Shown here in pieces: positions 7,677 through 15,385 of a stretch of DNA of 18,184 nucleotides. How positions within the stretch are numbered: the first letter of the stretch is position 1; each line of letters opens with the position of its first letter. The notes beneath the pieces are model-generated. The model searched no databases. It was not told the origin of the DNA and saw only the letters and a list, made by a program, of their open reading frames with translations. The DNA is from an uncultured Lachnospiraceae bacterium (lineage in GTDB: Bacteria; Bacillota; Clostridia; Lachnospirales; Lachnospiraceae): NCBI GenBank assembly GCA_910577765.1, contig CAJTOV010000073.1:1-18184 (forward strand), given 5' to 3'. The translations under genes and the position numbers were made by a program.

Positions 7677-8302
7677 GGCATCTTCTCTTTCGTGTCAATA
7701 TCCTCCAGTTCCTTTGGGTTCCTGATCTCATGCCGGTACAGATCCTCCGGGTGGCGGCGGATCACCGCCCTGCCGCCCCGGTCCCCGGACAGCATCAGAA
7801 GCTCCGGTTCATAACACCGGGCAAACAGGGCCGGATTGCCGTCCACCCCGCCGCAGCACAGGCAGGCAAGGCCTTTGCCGCTTTTTCTCCATCCGTCCAT
7901 CATGTCCAGAATGGTCTGTGCCCGCAGCCAGGGCTGGTCGCAGACCGCAAAGCACACTGCATCCTCCCGCCCGTCCATCTGCTCTAAGGCCAGCCGGATG
8001 GAATGGGAGATCCCTAAGCGGCTGTCCCGGTTCTCCACCGGTTCAAAACCTGCCTGGCCCAGATCCGCAAGAATCCGGCTGTACTGGCTGACCACCAGCT
8101 TCCGGTAAAAAAAGTCCCCGGAAACTGCCTGAATCTTATCTGCCAGATGCCGGTACATAGGCTTTGTGTCTACACGGGCCAGAAGCTTGTTGCCTCCGAA
8201 GCGGACACTGTCCCCGGCTGCCAGAAGTACCAGCACAACCCTGGCCCTCTCCCCGGGCTGCTCCAAAATCCCGTTAACTGCTGCATGTCTCTCGATATTC
8301 AT
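7667..8302 (-). CDS. mocA: MocA-like molybdopterin nucleotidyltransferase (molybdenum hydroxylase maturation)
   Basis: A protein of about 211 residues of the NTP-transferase family that attaches CMP (or another nucleotide) to molybdopterin for xanthine-dehydrogenase-type enzymes. VLLAAGDSVRFGGNKLL is the nucleotide-binding loop (family form LAAGxSxRMGxxKLL), VCFAVCDQPWL holds the metal-binding Asp, and GNPALFARC is the conserved pterin-side segment. The start is uncertain. The ATG at 8302 overlaps the yqeB end by 29 bases and has GGAGG twelve bases ahead. A GTG at 8236, with GGAGAGG nine bases ahead, would start the protein right at the family's usual N terminus (MLVLLAAG). The gene sits between yqeB and an AEC transporter gene in the same overlapping cluster, which supports the molybdenum role over other sugar- or nucleotide-transferase functions. 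Confidence 0.85.
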   Translation of the reverse strand: MNIERHAAVNGILEQPGERARVVLVLLAAGDSVRFGGNKLLARVDTKPMYRHLADKIQAVSGDFFYRKLVVSQYSRILADLGQAGFEPVENRDSRLGISHSIRLALEQMDGREDAVCFAVCDQPWLRAQTILDMMDGWRKSGKGLACLCCGGVDGNPALFARCYEPELLMLSGDRGGRAVIRRHPEDLYRHEIRNPKELEDIDTKEKMPWN

Positions 8303-9086
8303 GACCCAGTATGGCCTCCAGTACCCCTCCGCCAATGGCGCTTGCCTTGTCCGACACGGTAAAACAGTGGTTCCGCTCACATCTGGGGTCCACATCCCCG
8401 GCCTTCATCCCGGCGCTGACCGGCACCCCGTCCTGGAGCAGTCCCCGGACCACACCGCTGATCCGGGCGGTCACGGGAATCTCCCCGGGCTCCACAAAGC
8501 CAACCACCTGGCCGGCTTCCACCTGGTCACCGATCCGGACAACTCCCCGGAAGATTCCGTCTGCCGGTGCCCGCAAAAGCCGCTCCGTCCCATAGCCGCC
8601 GATCAGGCCCGGTACCCCGGTGTTGGCAATGGCGCTTCCCTGCCAGATACAGCGGCCCAGATAATGGCCCCGCTTGGTCTCCACCACACAGTGGCAGTCC
8701 ACGCCTGCGGTAAATCCCGGCCCCACGCCGATGACAGTCCCTGCATCGGTAATCCGGGTGCCCAGATTCTTCTTGGCCAGAATGGCATCCACCACCACAT
8801 CCGGCTTCCAGGCCAGCCCGGTGTCTGCCCTTTCGTCTGCCAGTACCGGAATCTTTCCCTGGGCCACCAGCTCCTCCAGCTCCTGCACACTGTGACAGAG
8901 GGTGCCGGTCACGTCCTCCACCTGCACGCTCCCCAGATACACTGCCGGGGAAAATGCCACTGTCCGCCGCACGGTGGTGGGAACGGGTATTTCCGTCATG
9001 GCCACGGCAAAACCGCTGCGGTGCAGCCGCAGGGCAATGCCGCTGGCCAGGTCCCCGGCTCCCCGGATCAAGACCTTTTTCTTCAT
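8274..9086 (-). CDS. yqeB: YqeB/EF2563 family selenium-dependent molybdenum hydroxylase system protein
   Basis: A 270-residue protein of the EF2563/YqeB family. It is known by co-occurrence with selD and with molybdenum hydroxylases that carry a labile selenium cofactor; its biochemical activity is not established. The N terminus KVLIRGAGDLASGIALRL resembles a dinucleotide-binding loop (also seen in XdhC-like proteins). GVGPGFTAGVDCHCVVETKR in the middle and the C-terminal KAGDVDPR are family signatures. A lipoyl-domain-like stretch (IGDQVEAGQVVGFVEPGEIP) precedes the latter. The ATG at 9086 overlaps the stop of the GNAT-YqeC gene (ATGA), so translation is probably coupled. No in-frame start upstream has a ribosome binding site. 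Together with YqeC and MocA it makes a compact maturation cassette. Confidence 0.9.
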   Translation of the reverse strand: MKKKVLIRGAGDLASGIALRLHRSGFAVAMTEIPVPTTVRRTVAFSPAVYLGSVQVEDVTGTLCHSVQELEELVAQGKIPVLADERADTGLAWKPDVVVDAILAKKNLGTRITDAGTVIGVGPGFTAGVDCHCVVETKRGHYLGRCIWQGSAIANTGVPGLIGGYGTERLLRAPADGIFRGVVRIGDQVEAGQVVGFVEPGEIPVTARISGVVRGLLQDGVPVSAGMKAGDVDPRCERNHCFTVSDKASAIGGGVLEAILGHEYRETCSS

Positions 9087-10753
9087 GGTTCTCTGTGTCC
9101 TTTCTCCTGTGATATCCTGTAGGCCGTGGCCACACACCCGGACTGCATGGTCCCAGGCAGCGCCGCCAGCACCTGGGCTGCCTGCTCCGCCTGCCCTCTG
9201 CCATCCATCTGGTTCAGCACAATCCGGTAATACCTTCCGGCCACCTGCCTGCGGCTGCCCCGCTCATCCATAAGAATCAGGGCCAGGTCCTCCGGCTCCA
9301 TCACATCCTCCGGCCTTCTGCGCAGCCATCCGCCTGCGGTGCCAAACCGGAAGCAGGCATTTCCGAAGGTCTGCCCCAGGGCACTTAAGCCTGCGCAGGC
9401 GATCACCATCCCGGTCTGGGGGATGATCACCGGTTCCCAGGCCTCCGGGATCTTGGCCGGAAGCAGCCTGGCTCCGTCCGCCTCAATCAGCACCACATCC
9501 ACAAGGGACATCAGCTCCTCCATGGCTTCCGGGTCGCCCAGGCCGTCAGGCATGGCAAGTTTGCCGGACACCGGGGTACTTCCGGCTTTCCCGCCATCTG
9601 CCGGGGAGTTCCCAGGGATGGCGTCCCCTTCCAGGTCCGCTCCGGCACTCCCGGACTGGGGGCCGGTGTATTTTCCTACGGTCAGAATATTCCCTTCCCA
9701 GGAGATGTCCTTCACCTCCCGGATATGCCCGATCCGGGCCCACTGGCCTTCCCCCTCCCGGGGACGGCGGATGTGGGTGCTGGTGGTCACCAGGACCCGC
9801 TTTCCCTGCTCTGCCAGCTCGTCTGCAAGCTGGTACATGGTGGTGGTCTTCCCGCCGGCTCCCACCAGGGAAATCACCGCCGGAAGGCTGCCGGAAGGCA
9901 TCAGCGCCCGGACCAGGGAAGGCTGTTCCGCCCAGGCCCCGGGCTGGTGCCCGGCTCCGCATTCCCCGGGGCAGGCTGCTTCCCCGCCGCTGCCGGGCTG
10001 CTGCCCGGCTCCGCATTCCTCGGGGCAGGCTGCTTCCCCGCCGCTGCCGGGCTGCTGCCCGGCCCCGCATTCCCCGGGGCAGACCGCTTCCCCGCCGCTG
10101 CCGGGCTGCTGCCCGGCCCCGCATTTTCCGGGATTGGCTGCCGGCGCATCCTCCCAGGCATACACCGACAGCAGCCGGTTTCTGCGCTTCCAGAGCCGGA
10201 CCTTTCCACCGTACAACTGTCCCAGACCCATAAGCTGGTAGATCCGGTCCACCTCCCGCTCCGTGTCCGGGGCGGCTTCTGTCAGAGGAATGTAGAAAAT
10301 ATCGTACTCAATTCCAAACAGCCGGCTCTTAACCTCTGTATGCCGGCAGCCGTGCCTCCGGTAGAACCGGATTCTGCGCATGCACACCTGCTGCTCCGCC
10401 TCATCCGGCGCCCCGCACACGCTTTCCGATTCCAGAAAGATTCCCTTTTCCCCTGCGTAATATTCCCGCAGTGTCTCCAGAAACTTTCCCCCATATCCCT
10501 TGTCCCGGCAGCCGGAGCTGACGGCAAAATAGTCCAGAAGAAAATAACCGCTGTCCGGCTCCCGCACCAGGCAGGCATAGCCTCTTTGCTGCCCGTCCTC
10601 ATACATGCCCAGGCACTCATAGGTTCCCTGGTCCATCATCTGCTGCATCATGGCAAGAGGCTTTAGCCCATGCCCTTCAAAATCCTCGGTCATACTGGTC
10701 TCATAAAGACCGGCAAACTGCTGTCTGTCCAGCAAGGCCGCTGTAATCGCCAT
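9083..10753 (-). CDS. yqeC: GNAT acetyltransferase-YqeC fusion (selenium cofactor biosynthesis protein) with repeat linker
   Basis: A 556-residue cytoplasmic protein with two domains. Residues 1 to about 160 look like a GNAT N-acetyltransferase: FLLDYFAVSSGCRDKGYGGK gives the strand and an acetyl-CoA loop in R-x-K-G-Y-G-G form, and RFYRRHGCRHTEV is the usual C-terminal motif. Residues about 278-556 match YqeC: a P-loop SLVGAGGKTTTM (295-306), VLVTTSTHI (320-328), and VLIEADGAR followed by LPAKIPEAWEPVIIP (421-445). YqeC is associated with selenium-dependent molybdenum hydroxylases; its exact step is unknown. Between them lies a Gly/Cys-rich linker of 18-residue repeats (211-277). A second low-complexity insertion (about 364-400) interrupts the YqeC part. 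YqeC proteins are usually stand-alone and around 200-260 residues, so the fusion is unusual. AGGAGG five bases before the ATG is a strong start. The stop overlaps yqeB. Confidence 0.85.
   Translation of the reverse strand: MAITAALLDRQQFAGLYETSMTEDFEGHGLKPLAMMQQMMDQGTYECLGMYEDGQQRGYACLVREPDSGYFLLDYFAVSSGCRDKGYGGKFLETLREYYAGEKGIFLESESVCGAPDEAEQQVCMRRIRFYRRHGCRHTEVKSRLFGIEYDIFYIPLTEAAPDTEREVDRIYQLMGLGQLYGGKVRLWKRRNRLLSVYAWEDAPAANPGKCGAGQQPGSGGEAVCPGECGAGQQPGSGGEAACPEECGAGQQPGSGGEAACPGECGAGHQPGAWAEQPSLVRALMPSGSLPAVISLVGAGGKTTTMYQLADELAEQGKRVLVTTSTHIRRPREGEGQWARIGHIREVKDISWEGNILTVGKYTGPQSGSAGADLEGDAIPGNSPADGGKAGSTPVSGKLAMPDGLGDPEAMEELMSLVDVVLIEADGARLLPAKIPEAWEPVIIPQTGMVIACAGLSALGQTFGNACFRFGTAGGWLRRRPEDVMEPEDLALILMDERGSRRQVAGRYYRIVLNQMDGRGQAEQAAQVLAALPGTMQSGCVATAYRISQEKGHREP
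9923..10123 (-). repeat. 54-bp in-frame tandem repeat, 3.7 units, in the GNAT-YqeC linker
   Basis: Three full 54-bp units (10123-10070, 10069-10016, 10015-9962) and a partial diverged fourth (9961-9923) encode 18-residue units beginning CGAGQQPGSGGEA and ending CPGE or CPEE. Units differ by only a few bases, so they arose or were homogenised recently. The unit length keeps the reading frame whatever the copy number. Each full unit carries two cysteines. High GC is maintained through the array. Confidence 0.9.
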
Positions 10754-10792
10754 AAAGTCCTCCTGTCTATATTCATATACTCTTGCCTATAC

Positions 10793-12217
10793 TTATTCTC
10801 CGTTTTGCTCCTGCTCCCGCTTTGCCTGGCTCTGCCAGTAGGCCTCTTCCCGTGCCAGCCTTTTTGCAATCCGCCTGCGGATCACCAGATAGCTGACCAC
10901 ATGGGCCAGGAAGGTGACAGTCCAGGTCACCGGGTAGGACAGATACAGCGTCCCCAGGGAGCGGTAGCGGACAAACACCGTAAACAGCCACACAATCCGC
11001 AAAGCGCAGGCCCCGGTCAGGGACACGAACATAGGCGCTACCGAATACCCCATGCCCCGCAGGCCGCCAACCATGGTATCCATAAGGCCGCACACGAAAT
11101 AAGGCCCGCTGACAAATCTAAGCCGCTGCATCCCGTAAGTAATTACCTCCGGGTCAGAGGAATAGATTCCCAGCAGCTGGGGGCCAAACAGCACCGCGCC
11201 GCCTCCCATGACCACCCCAATGGCTGTGACGATTCCCAGACAGTACAGAAGCACCTTTGTCATACGCCCGAATTTCCTGGCGCCAAAGTTCTGGCTGGTA
11301 AAGCTTAAGGCGGTCTGGTACACCGCGTTCATGGCCGTGTACACAAATCCCTCAATATTGGCCGAAGCCGTACTTCCCGCCATGGCCACAGAGCCGAAGG
11401 AATTCAGGGAAGACTGGATCAGTACATTGGAAATGGAGAAGATAGCTCCCTGCATCCCTGCCGGCAGCCCGATCCTGGCAATGGCCCCCAGCTTGGCCGG
11501 TGTGATCCGCAGCCGGTCCAGCTTCAGCTGGTAAGCTGCCTCTGTCTTCAAGAGACACCGCACAATCAGCAGTGCGGAAATGGTCTGGGAAACCGCCGTA
11601 GCCAGGGCCACTCCTGCCACCCCCATGGAACACTGGATCACGAAAAACAGGTTCAGCAGCACATTGACCACACCTGCAAACAGGAGAAAATACAAAGGCC
11701 GCTTCGTATCCCCCACTGCCCGCAGAATGGCGCTTCCAAAGTTGTAGACCAGGGTCGCCGGCATTCCCAGAAAGAATATCTTCATATATAATACGGAAAG
11801 GGGCCGCACATTCTCCGGAGACCCCATCAGGGTCAGCATGGGATCTGCCAGGAAATACCCCAGGGCAATCAGGACACATCCCCCCACCCCGGCCAGCACA
11901 ATGGCCGTGTGAACCGTATCCTCCAGATCTTTAAGCTTCCGGGCCCCATAATACTGGGCCACCAGCACATTGGCTCCGATGGAAAGGCCGATAAACACAT
12001 TCACCAGCAGATTGATCAGGGACGAGGTGGAACCCACCGCTGCCAGGGAATCACTTCCCGCAAACCGCCCCACCACAATAATATCCGCAGCATTAAACAA
12101 AAGCTGCAAAAGCCCGGACAGAATCAGCGGCACGGCAAATGCAATCAGCTTTGTAAATACCGGTCCGTTACACATGTCCATCTCATAGGATTTCCGAGTT
12201 TTTCTCTGTGCGTCCAT
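10793..12217 (-). CDS. MATE family efflux transporter
   Basis: A 474-residue multidrug and toxic compound extrusion family membrane protein with about twelve helices. VPLILSGLLQLLFNAADIIV (helix 1), LVNVFIGLSIGANVLVAQYY (helix 2-3) and SFTSQNFGARKFGRMTKVLL in the second half are typical, the last being the MATE GAR-containing turn. The ATG at 12217 was chosen because homology begins just after it and GGG/AGGAG lies ahead; a GTG at 12280 lacks a ribosome binding site and would leave the protein with an odd leader. A clear promoter and palindrome lie about 70-125 bases upstream. The GNAT-yqeC gene begins 39 bases after the stop with no promoter between, so this exporter is probably the first gene of the selenium/molybdenum maturation transcript. 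It is distinct in sequence from the two MATE proteins at the left end. Confidence 0.9.
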   Translation of the reverse strand: MDAQRKTRKSYEMDMCNGPVFTKLIAFAVPLILSGLLQLLFNAADIIVVGRFAGSDSLAAVGSTSSLINLLVNVFIGLSIGANVLVAQYYGARKLKDLEDTVHTAIVLAGVGGCVLIALGYFLADPMLTLMGSPENVRPLSVLYMKIFFLGMPATLVYNFGSAILRAVGDTKRPLYFLLFAGVVNVLLNLFFVIQCSMGVAGVALATAVSQTISALLIVRCLLKTEAAYQLKLDRLRITPAKLGAIARIGLPAGMQGAIFSISNVLIQSSLNSFGSVAMAGSTASANIEGFVYTAMNAVYQTALSFTSQNFGARKFGRMTKVLLYCLGIVTAIGVVMGGGAVLFGPQLLGIYSSDPEVITYGMQRLRFVSGPYFVCGLMDTMVGGLRGMGYSVAPMFVSLTGACALRIVWLFTVFVRYRSLGTLYLSYPVTWTVTFLAHVVSYLVIRRRIAKRLAREEAYWQSQAKREQEQNGE

Positions 12218-12287
12218 GCTCCTACCCTTTTCTAATTTTTGAAATAAAATGATACTGGTTTCTTTTAAGCTCCTCCACACAGATATA

Positions 12288-12312
12288 AAGACCGTGTTAA
12301 GGACACGGTCTT
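12288..12312 (-). promoter_or_regulatory. perfect palindrome at the transcription start of the MATE/yqeCB operon
   Basis: AAGACCGTGT and its exact complement are separated by five bases (TAAGG on the plus strand). The element begins directly after the -10 box, so it covers about +1 to +25. That is a common repressor-operator position; an mRNA 5' stem-loop is the alternative. It lacks a following T-run, so a terminator for the upstream patatin gene is less likely. Confidence 0.55.
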
Positions 12313-12313
12313 A

Positions 12314-12342
12314 ACTATAGCACGTTTCAATTGTAAAGGCAA
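12314..12342 (-). promoter_or_regulatory. sigma-A-type promoter of the MATE/yqeCB/mocA operon
   Basis: On the minus strand TTGCCT (12342-12337) and TATAGT (12319-12314) are separated by exactly 17 nt. Initiation would be near 12307, inside the palindrome listed separately, leaving a leader of about 90 nt to the ATG at 12217. Confidence 0.55.
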
Positions 12343-12360
12343 TAGTCCAGGGGCTTTTCA

Positions 12361-12378
12361 GAAAAAGCATGCTTTTTC
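12361..12378 (-). terminator. palindromic hairpin at the patatin stop codon, possible terminator
   Basis: GAAAAAG-CATG-CTTTTTC is a perfect 18-base palindrome that overlaps the patatin stop codon (12377-12379). The stem ends in five T residues on either strand, so it could work as a bidirectional terminator, but the stem has few GC pairs and no separate T-tract follows. Outer bases GGCTT..AAGCC extend the pairing with mismatches. Confidence 0.4.
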
Positions 12379-13648
12379 ATGAAGCCGATGAAAAATCCAT
12401 AAAATAATTAGGCCCTTTGGGGCTATAATCATAATAATCCTTGATAATAAGGAAAAAATCCCTTATGTCATCTGGAAGCGGAAATGCCATATAGCCCCGG
12501 AAAACCTGATTCCTGACAAGACATAGGGGAAAATCATACATCTGTTGGCTGCCTGCTTCCAGATTCAGATCCACATAGCTCCTTCTTCCATCAGGAAACG
12601 CCAGCAGAAGTTCCGTTGCCAGCATCAAACAACTGTCAGGCAGATCAGCATTACCTGCCATCTGGGTACTAATATCAAAAAAGGCATATCTTTGATTCCG
12701 TAATATACGGATCTCTGCCCTATGCACAGTCACATGCAACCCATTTTCCAACCGCAGAATCTGGTCCATTTGTGCCGGAATAAAATTCTCCCGCTTCTGG
12801 TAAAGATTATTTCTATGTATGAAAGGAATGTTTGCCAGAACCCTCACAGCATCCCGGTACCCGGAATAGATACGCTGGGCATTCACCTGGGGAGAAAATG
12901 ATAATACCTGGGTGAGACCGGACTGAAAAAGCTCCCGTTGCCTGGGTGTAATCAGATAGAAATCCGTGTCCGGAAACTGGTCTTCATCAATTTTCCCATC
13001 CGGGTCCAAATCTACCACAATCATTTTGCGGTAGCCTGATTCATACAGGGGCCGTATAGGCACATTGTCCCTCAGTCCGCCGTCATAATACGGATGTCCA
13101 TTTAAATGAACCGCGTCAAAAGCCAGCGGTATTGCTGATGACGCCAGGAGAATAGATGTAAGCCGTTCAATATTCAACTCCTTCAGTGAAAAATATTCCG
13201 GTTTAAAAAGCGGAAGCTGACAGCAGCAGGCAAACAGTTCCAGTGGTGATGACCATAGCCGCAGCAGATTTACATGCTGACTGATCATCTGTTTTACATA
13301 TGACTGAGACAGCACACCGGATTTAAATACCATATTCGGTTTGAAATAGCGTGCTATAGAGTGAATCTTCTGAGGTGCCGCAGCCGCAGTCAGAACCGCC
13401 AGAAACCCAGTCATCACTTTCTGCATATCCAGATGAACGATGTCTTCCGTGGACAGACTGGTCCACAAGTTCACTGCACTGTGAAGATCCCCCTGGGCAT
13501 ATAGTGCCGTATTGAGTGCACCTACTGAGGTTCCGGACACTCCGCCAATCTCCGGCTCCAGCTCCAGATCACGCAAAGCCATCCATACTCCGATTTCATA
13601 ACTCCCCTTTCCGCCGCCTCCGCCTAAAACAAGTCCCATTTTCTTCAT
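12377..13648 (-). CDS. patatin-like phospholipase
   Basis: A 423-residue lipid acyl hydrolase. The oxyanion-hole loop is GGGGGKG (9-15), the nucleophile Ser41 sits in GTSVG (39-43), and the catalytic Asp is D189 in DGG (189-191), so the Ser-Asp dyad is intact. The patatin domain covers roughly residues 1-250; the remaining 170 residues match nothing I recognise. There is no signal peptide, so it would act from the cytoplasm on the inner membrane or on intracellular lipid. The start is the ATG at 13648 with AGGAGG nine bases upstream; the frame stays open to 13738 but without a ribosome binding site. It is the last of four co-directional genes, 86 bases after the TIR-like gene. GC is visibly lower than in the genes to the left. 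Patatin proteins serve as membrane-damaging effectors in several anti-phage systems, but general lipid metabolism is possible. Confidence 0.9.
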   Translation of the reverse strand: MKKMGLVLGGGGGKGSYEIGVWMALRDLELEPEIGGVSGTSVGALNTALYAQGDLHSAVNLWTSLSTEDIVHLDMQKVMTGFLAVLTAAAAPQKIHSIARYFKPNMVFKSGVLSQSYVKQMISQHVNLLRLWSSPLELFACCCQLPLFKPEYFSLKELNIERLTSILLASSAIPLAFDAVHLNGHPYYDGGLRDNVPIRPLYESGYRKMIVVDLDPDGKIDEDQFPDTDFYLITPRQRELFQSGLTQVLSFSPQVNAQRIYSGYRDAVRVLANIPFIHRNNLYQKRENFIPAQMDQILRLENGLHVTVHRAEIRILRNQRYAFFDISTQMAGNADLPDSCLMLATELLLAFPDGRRSYVDLNLEAGSQQMYDFPLCLVRNQVFRGYMAFPLPDDIRDFFLIIKDYYDYSPKGPNYFMDFSSAS

Positions 13649-13734
13649 ATATGCCCGCCTCCTATATCCAGCTATGTACTTTCCAAACGGTTTAGACTCC
13701 TTCCTGGAACCTGCAAAATCTGATACATTCAATA

Positions 13735-15342
13735 TCAAAAGGAAACAAAATTAATATGTTCAATCAATTTCCCCTGAGGGCCAGTGGGTACATCCCCTTT
13801 CACTGTCCACCACCGGTAGTAGCACCCTCCTTGCCCCACAGAGACTGTATGACCGCACGGGAGTGTGATGACTGTCTTTTGCGGACCGTTTCCCAGGGTC
13901 TTCCTGATGGTCTCATATTGTCTGGGGGAAATCCTATAAAAATACTCCGGGCCCATGTACATAAACTTATCCGGGTCCAGCCGGGTATCGGCTCCGGCTT
14001 TACACACCGGACACTCGACTATGTGATTCTCCCAAAACGCTTTTGTGTAAGCGTATGAATGGACACTTTCTTTATAGTGTTCAAAATCAGATAACTCCTC
14101 CAGGATTTCCCGCTGGTCCTCATCCTCAGGGGCAAGGACAGAAAGCCTTGATCTGACCTGCGCAAGCATAAGTTCAAAATCTGCCCTAAGAAGGAAATCC
14201 GGCAGCATGGCCAGCTTCTGCATCTTGTTCACCTGCTCATAGGCCACTGTGTTTGGATCTGAATTTGAGTGAAGGCGTAAAAGCTCCCTGGCCTGAAATT
14301 CGGTAATCTGCGGCAAAAACGATTCCTTTTCTTCCGGTGTCAGGTATCCGGTTATGTCGAATTCCCAGTCCCCCCGCGCATTTTTCACAGGCTTTGCCAC
14401 ATAAATGTCGGGACACTGGTTCCTGTCCTGCCGGAATATCTGCGCAAGAGAAAGCAATTCCCCATATGTCCACCATGACGCGGCATAGTCATCGGTCTGG
14501 TAGATCCAGAAGCTGTTGCAACGCCGGATATAAGACTCTGTTACACTTACAATCTCAAAACGCCTCTGCCCGGTCATAAGCTGAAGAGATATTTTCCCCG
14601 GGGGAAAATACAGAATTTCGGCTTCAGTTGTCTGCCGGTTCCAGGGAACCGCTTTCAAACGCTTCCTCCCTGGATGCCCGCTAACCTGGGCGATGGTTTC
14701 AAACAATGTCTCCACACAGGGAGCGTCGGTCTGCCCTTCTGCGTACTCTCTGGAATATCTGCTCAGATAGCTGACGAATGCATGGGCCCTATATACCATC
14801 CGGGATTGGGAGTCCGACATCAGACGCCGCTTAATCTGTGTGATCTGATCGGCATTTCTCTCATAGGCACTTTCCGGCAGGTTTGGTTTTACTTTCCGGG
14901 GCAGTTCCAGATTCTGGTTTATCATTACATCCAGAAGCCAGTCCAGAATTTCCCTATTACTCTTTTCATAGCAGTAACGGGTAGTACTTGTCATAATGAA
15001 CTGAGGTGCACCGCCCTTGCGCATTCCCTCAAAATTGTATGGCAGCATGGTTCTGGAAACAATCAGAACATGGTCCAGATACTTCATCAGTTCAATAGCC
15101 CCATAATACTGCCTGTTTTCCCCATCCTCAACAGAGCCATCGAAGATAACCAGATCAGACTCCAGACAAGCCCGGATGGCCGGCATCATCTTATATTCCC
15201 TCTCTTCTATGAGCTTTACCGGAAGGCCTCTCAGGGTACGCCCCTCCAAAGCCTGCTTCACATCCCTGAAAAGGCCGTGTCCTTCTGGACTAAATGCCTG
15301 AAAAAAGGAAATAGTAATCATTTTTGCAGAATGATCCGTCAC
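13735..15342 (-). CDS. protein of unknown function with TIR-like segments and a C-terminal Cys/His cluster
   Basis: A 535-residue protein I do not recognise as a named family. Counting from the GTG start, residues about 8-110 look like an alpha/beta fold: ITISFFQAF, later DLVIFDGS, then YYGAIELMKY and HVLIVSRT. This pattern is reminiscent of TIR or nucleoside-processing Rossmann-like domains, with E84 at the usual TIR glutamate position. A second stretch (about 277-320: FWIYQTDDYAASWWTYGELL, then DIYVAKPV) again resembles the TIR SxW..EL segment, with E295. The C-terminal quarter has CPVC (444-447), CGH (496-498) and C507, suggesting a zinc-binding module. No membrane helix is seen. The GTG at 15342 is preferred because AAAGGAG lies seven bases upstream; an ATG at 15366 has a poor site. 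It lies between a small membrane protein and a patatin phospholipase. The TIR comparison is by eye only. Confidence 0.75.
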   Translation of the reverse strand: MTDHSAKMITISFFQAFSPEGHGLFRDVKQALEGRTLRGLPVKLIEEREYKMMPAIRACLESDLVIFDGSVEDGENRQYYGAIELMKYLDHVLIVSRTMLPYNFEGMRKGGAPQFIMTSTTRYCYEKSNREILDWLLDVMINQNLELPRKVKPNLPESAYERNADQITQIKRRLMSDSQSRMVYRAHAFVSYLSRYSREYAEGQTDAPCVETLFETIAQVSGHPGRKRLKAVPWNRQTTEAEILYFPPGKISLQLMTGQRRFEIVSVTESYIRRCNSFWIYQTDDYAASWWTYGELLSLAQIFRQDRNQCPDIYVAKPVKNARGDWEFDITGYLTPEEKESFLPQITEFQARELLRLHSNSDPNTVAYEQVNKMQKLAMLPDFLLRADFELMLAQVRSRLSVLAPEDEDQREILEELSDFEHYKESVHSYAYTKAFWENHIVECPVCKAGADTRLDPDKFMYMGPEYFYRISPRQYETIRKTLGNGPQKTVITLPCGHTVSVGQGGCYYRWWTVKGDVPTGPQGKLIEHINFVSF

Positions 15343-15349
15343 AGTTACA

Positions 15350-15356
15350 CTCCTTT
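15350..15356 (-). promoter_or_regulatory. ribosome binding site that selects the GTG start at 15342
   Basis: AAAGGAG on the minus strand lies seven bases before GTG at 15342. It falls inside the longer frame that opens at ATG 15366, where only a weak GAG is present. This makes the shorter, GTG-started protein the more likely product. Confidence 0.65.
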
Positions 15357-15385
15357 CTGTGTGCATTTGATCTCAATTGTAAAAG

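Noticed and set aside
9923..10123. Possible CRISPR-like array
   Set aside because: Units are contiguous 54-bp coding repeats without unique spacers, inside an open reading frame.
9339..10666. Plus-strand frames across the GNAT-YqeC region with repetitive Pro/Ala-rich products
   Set aside because: The repeats are the reverse complement of the 54-bp linker array; the minus-strand frame carries recognisable domains on both sides.
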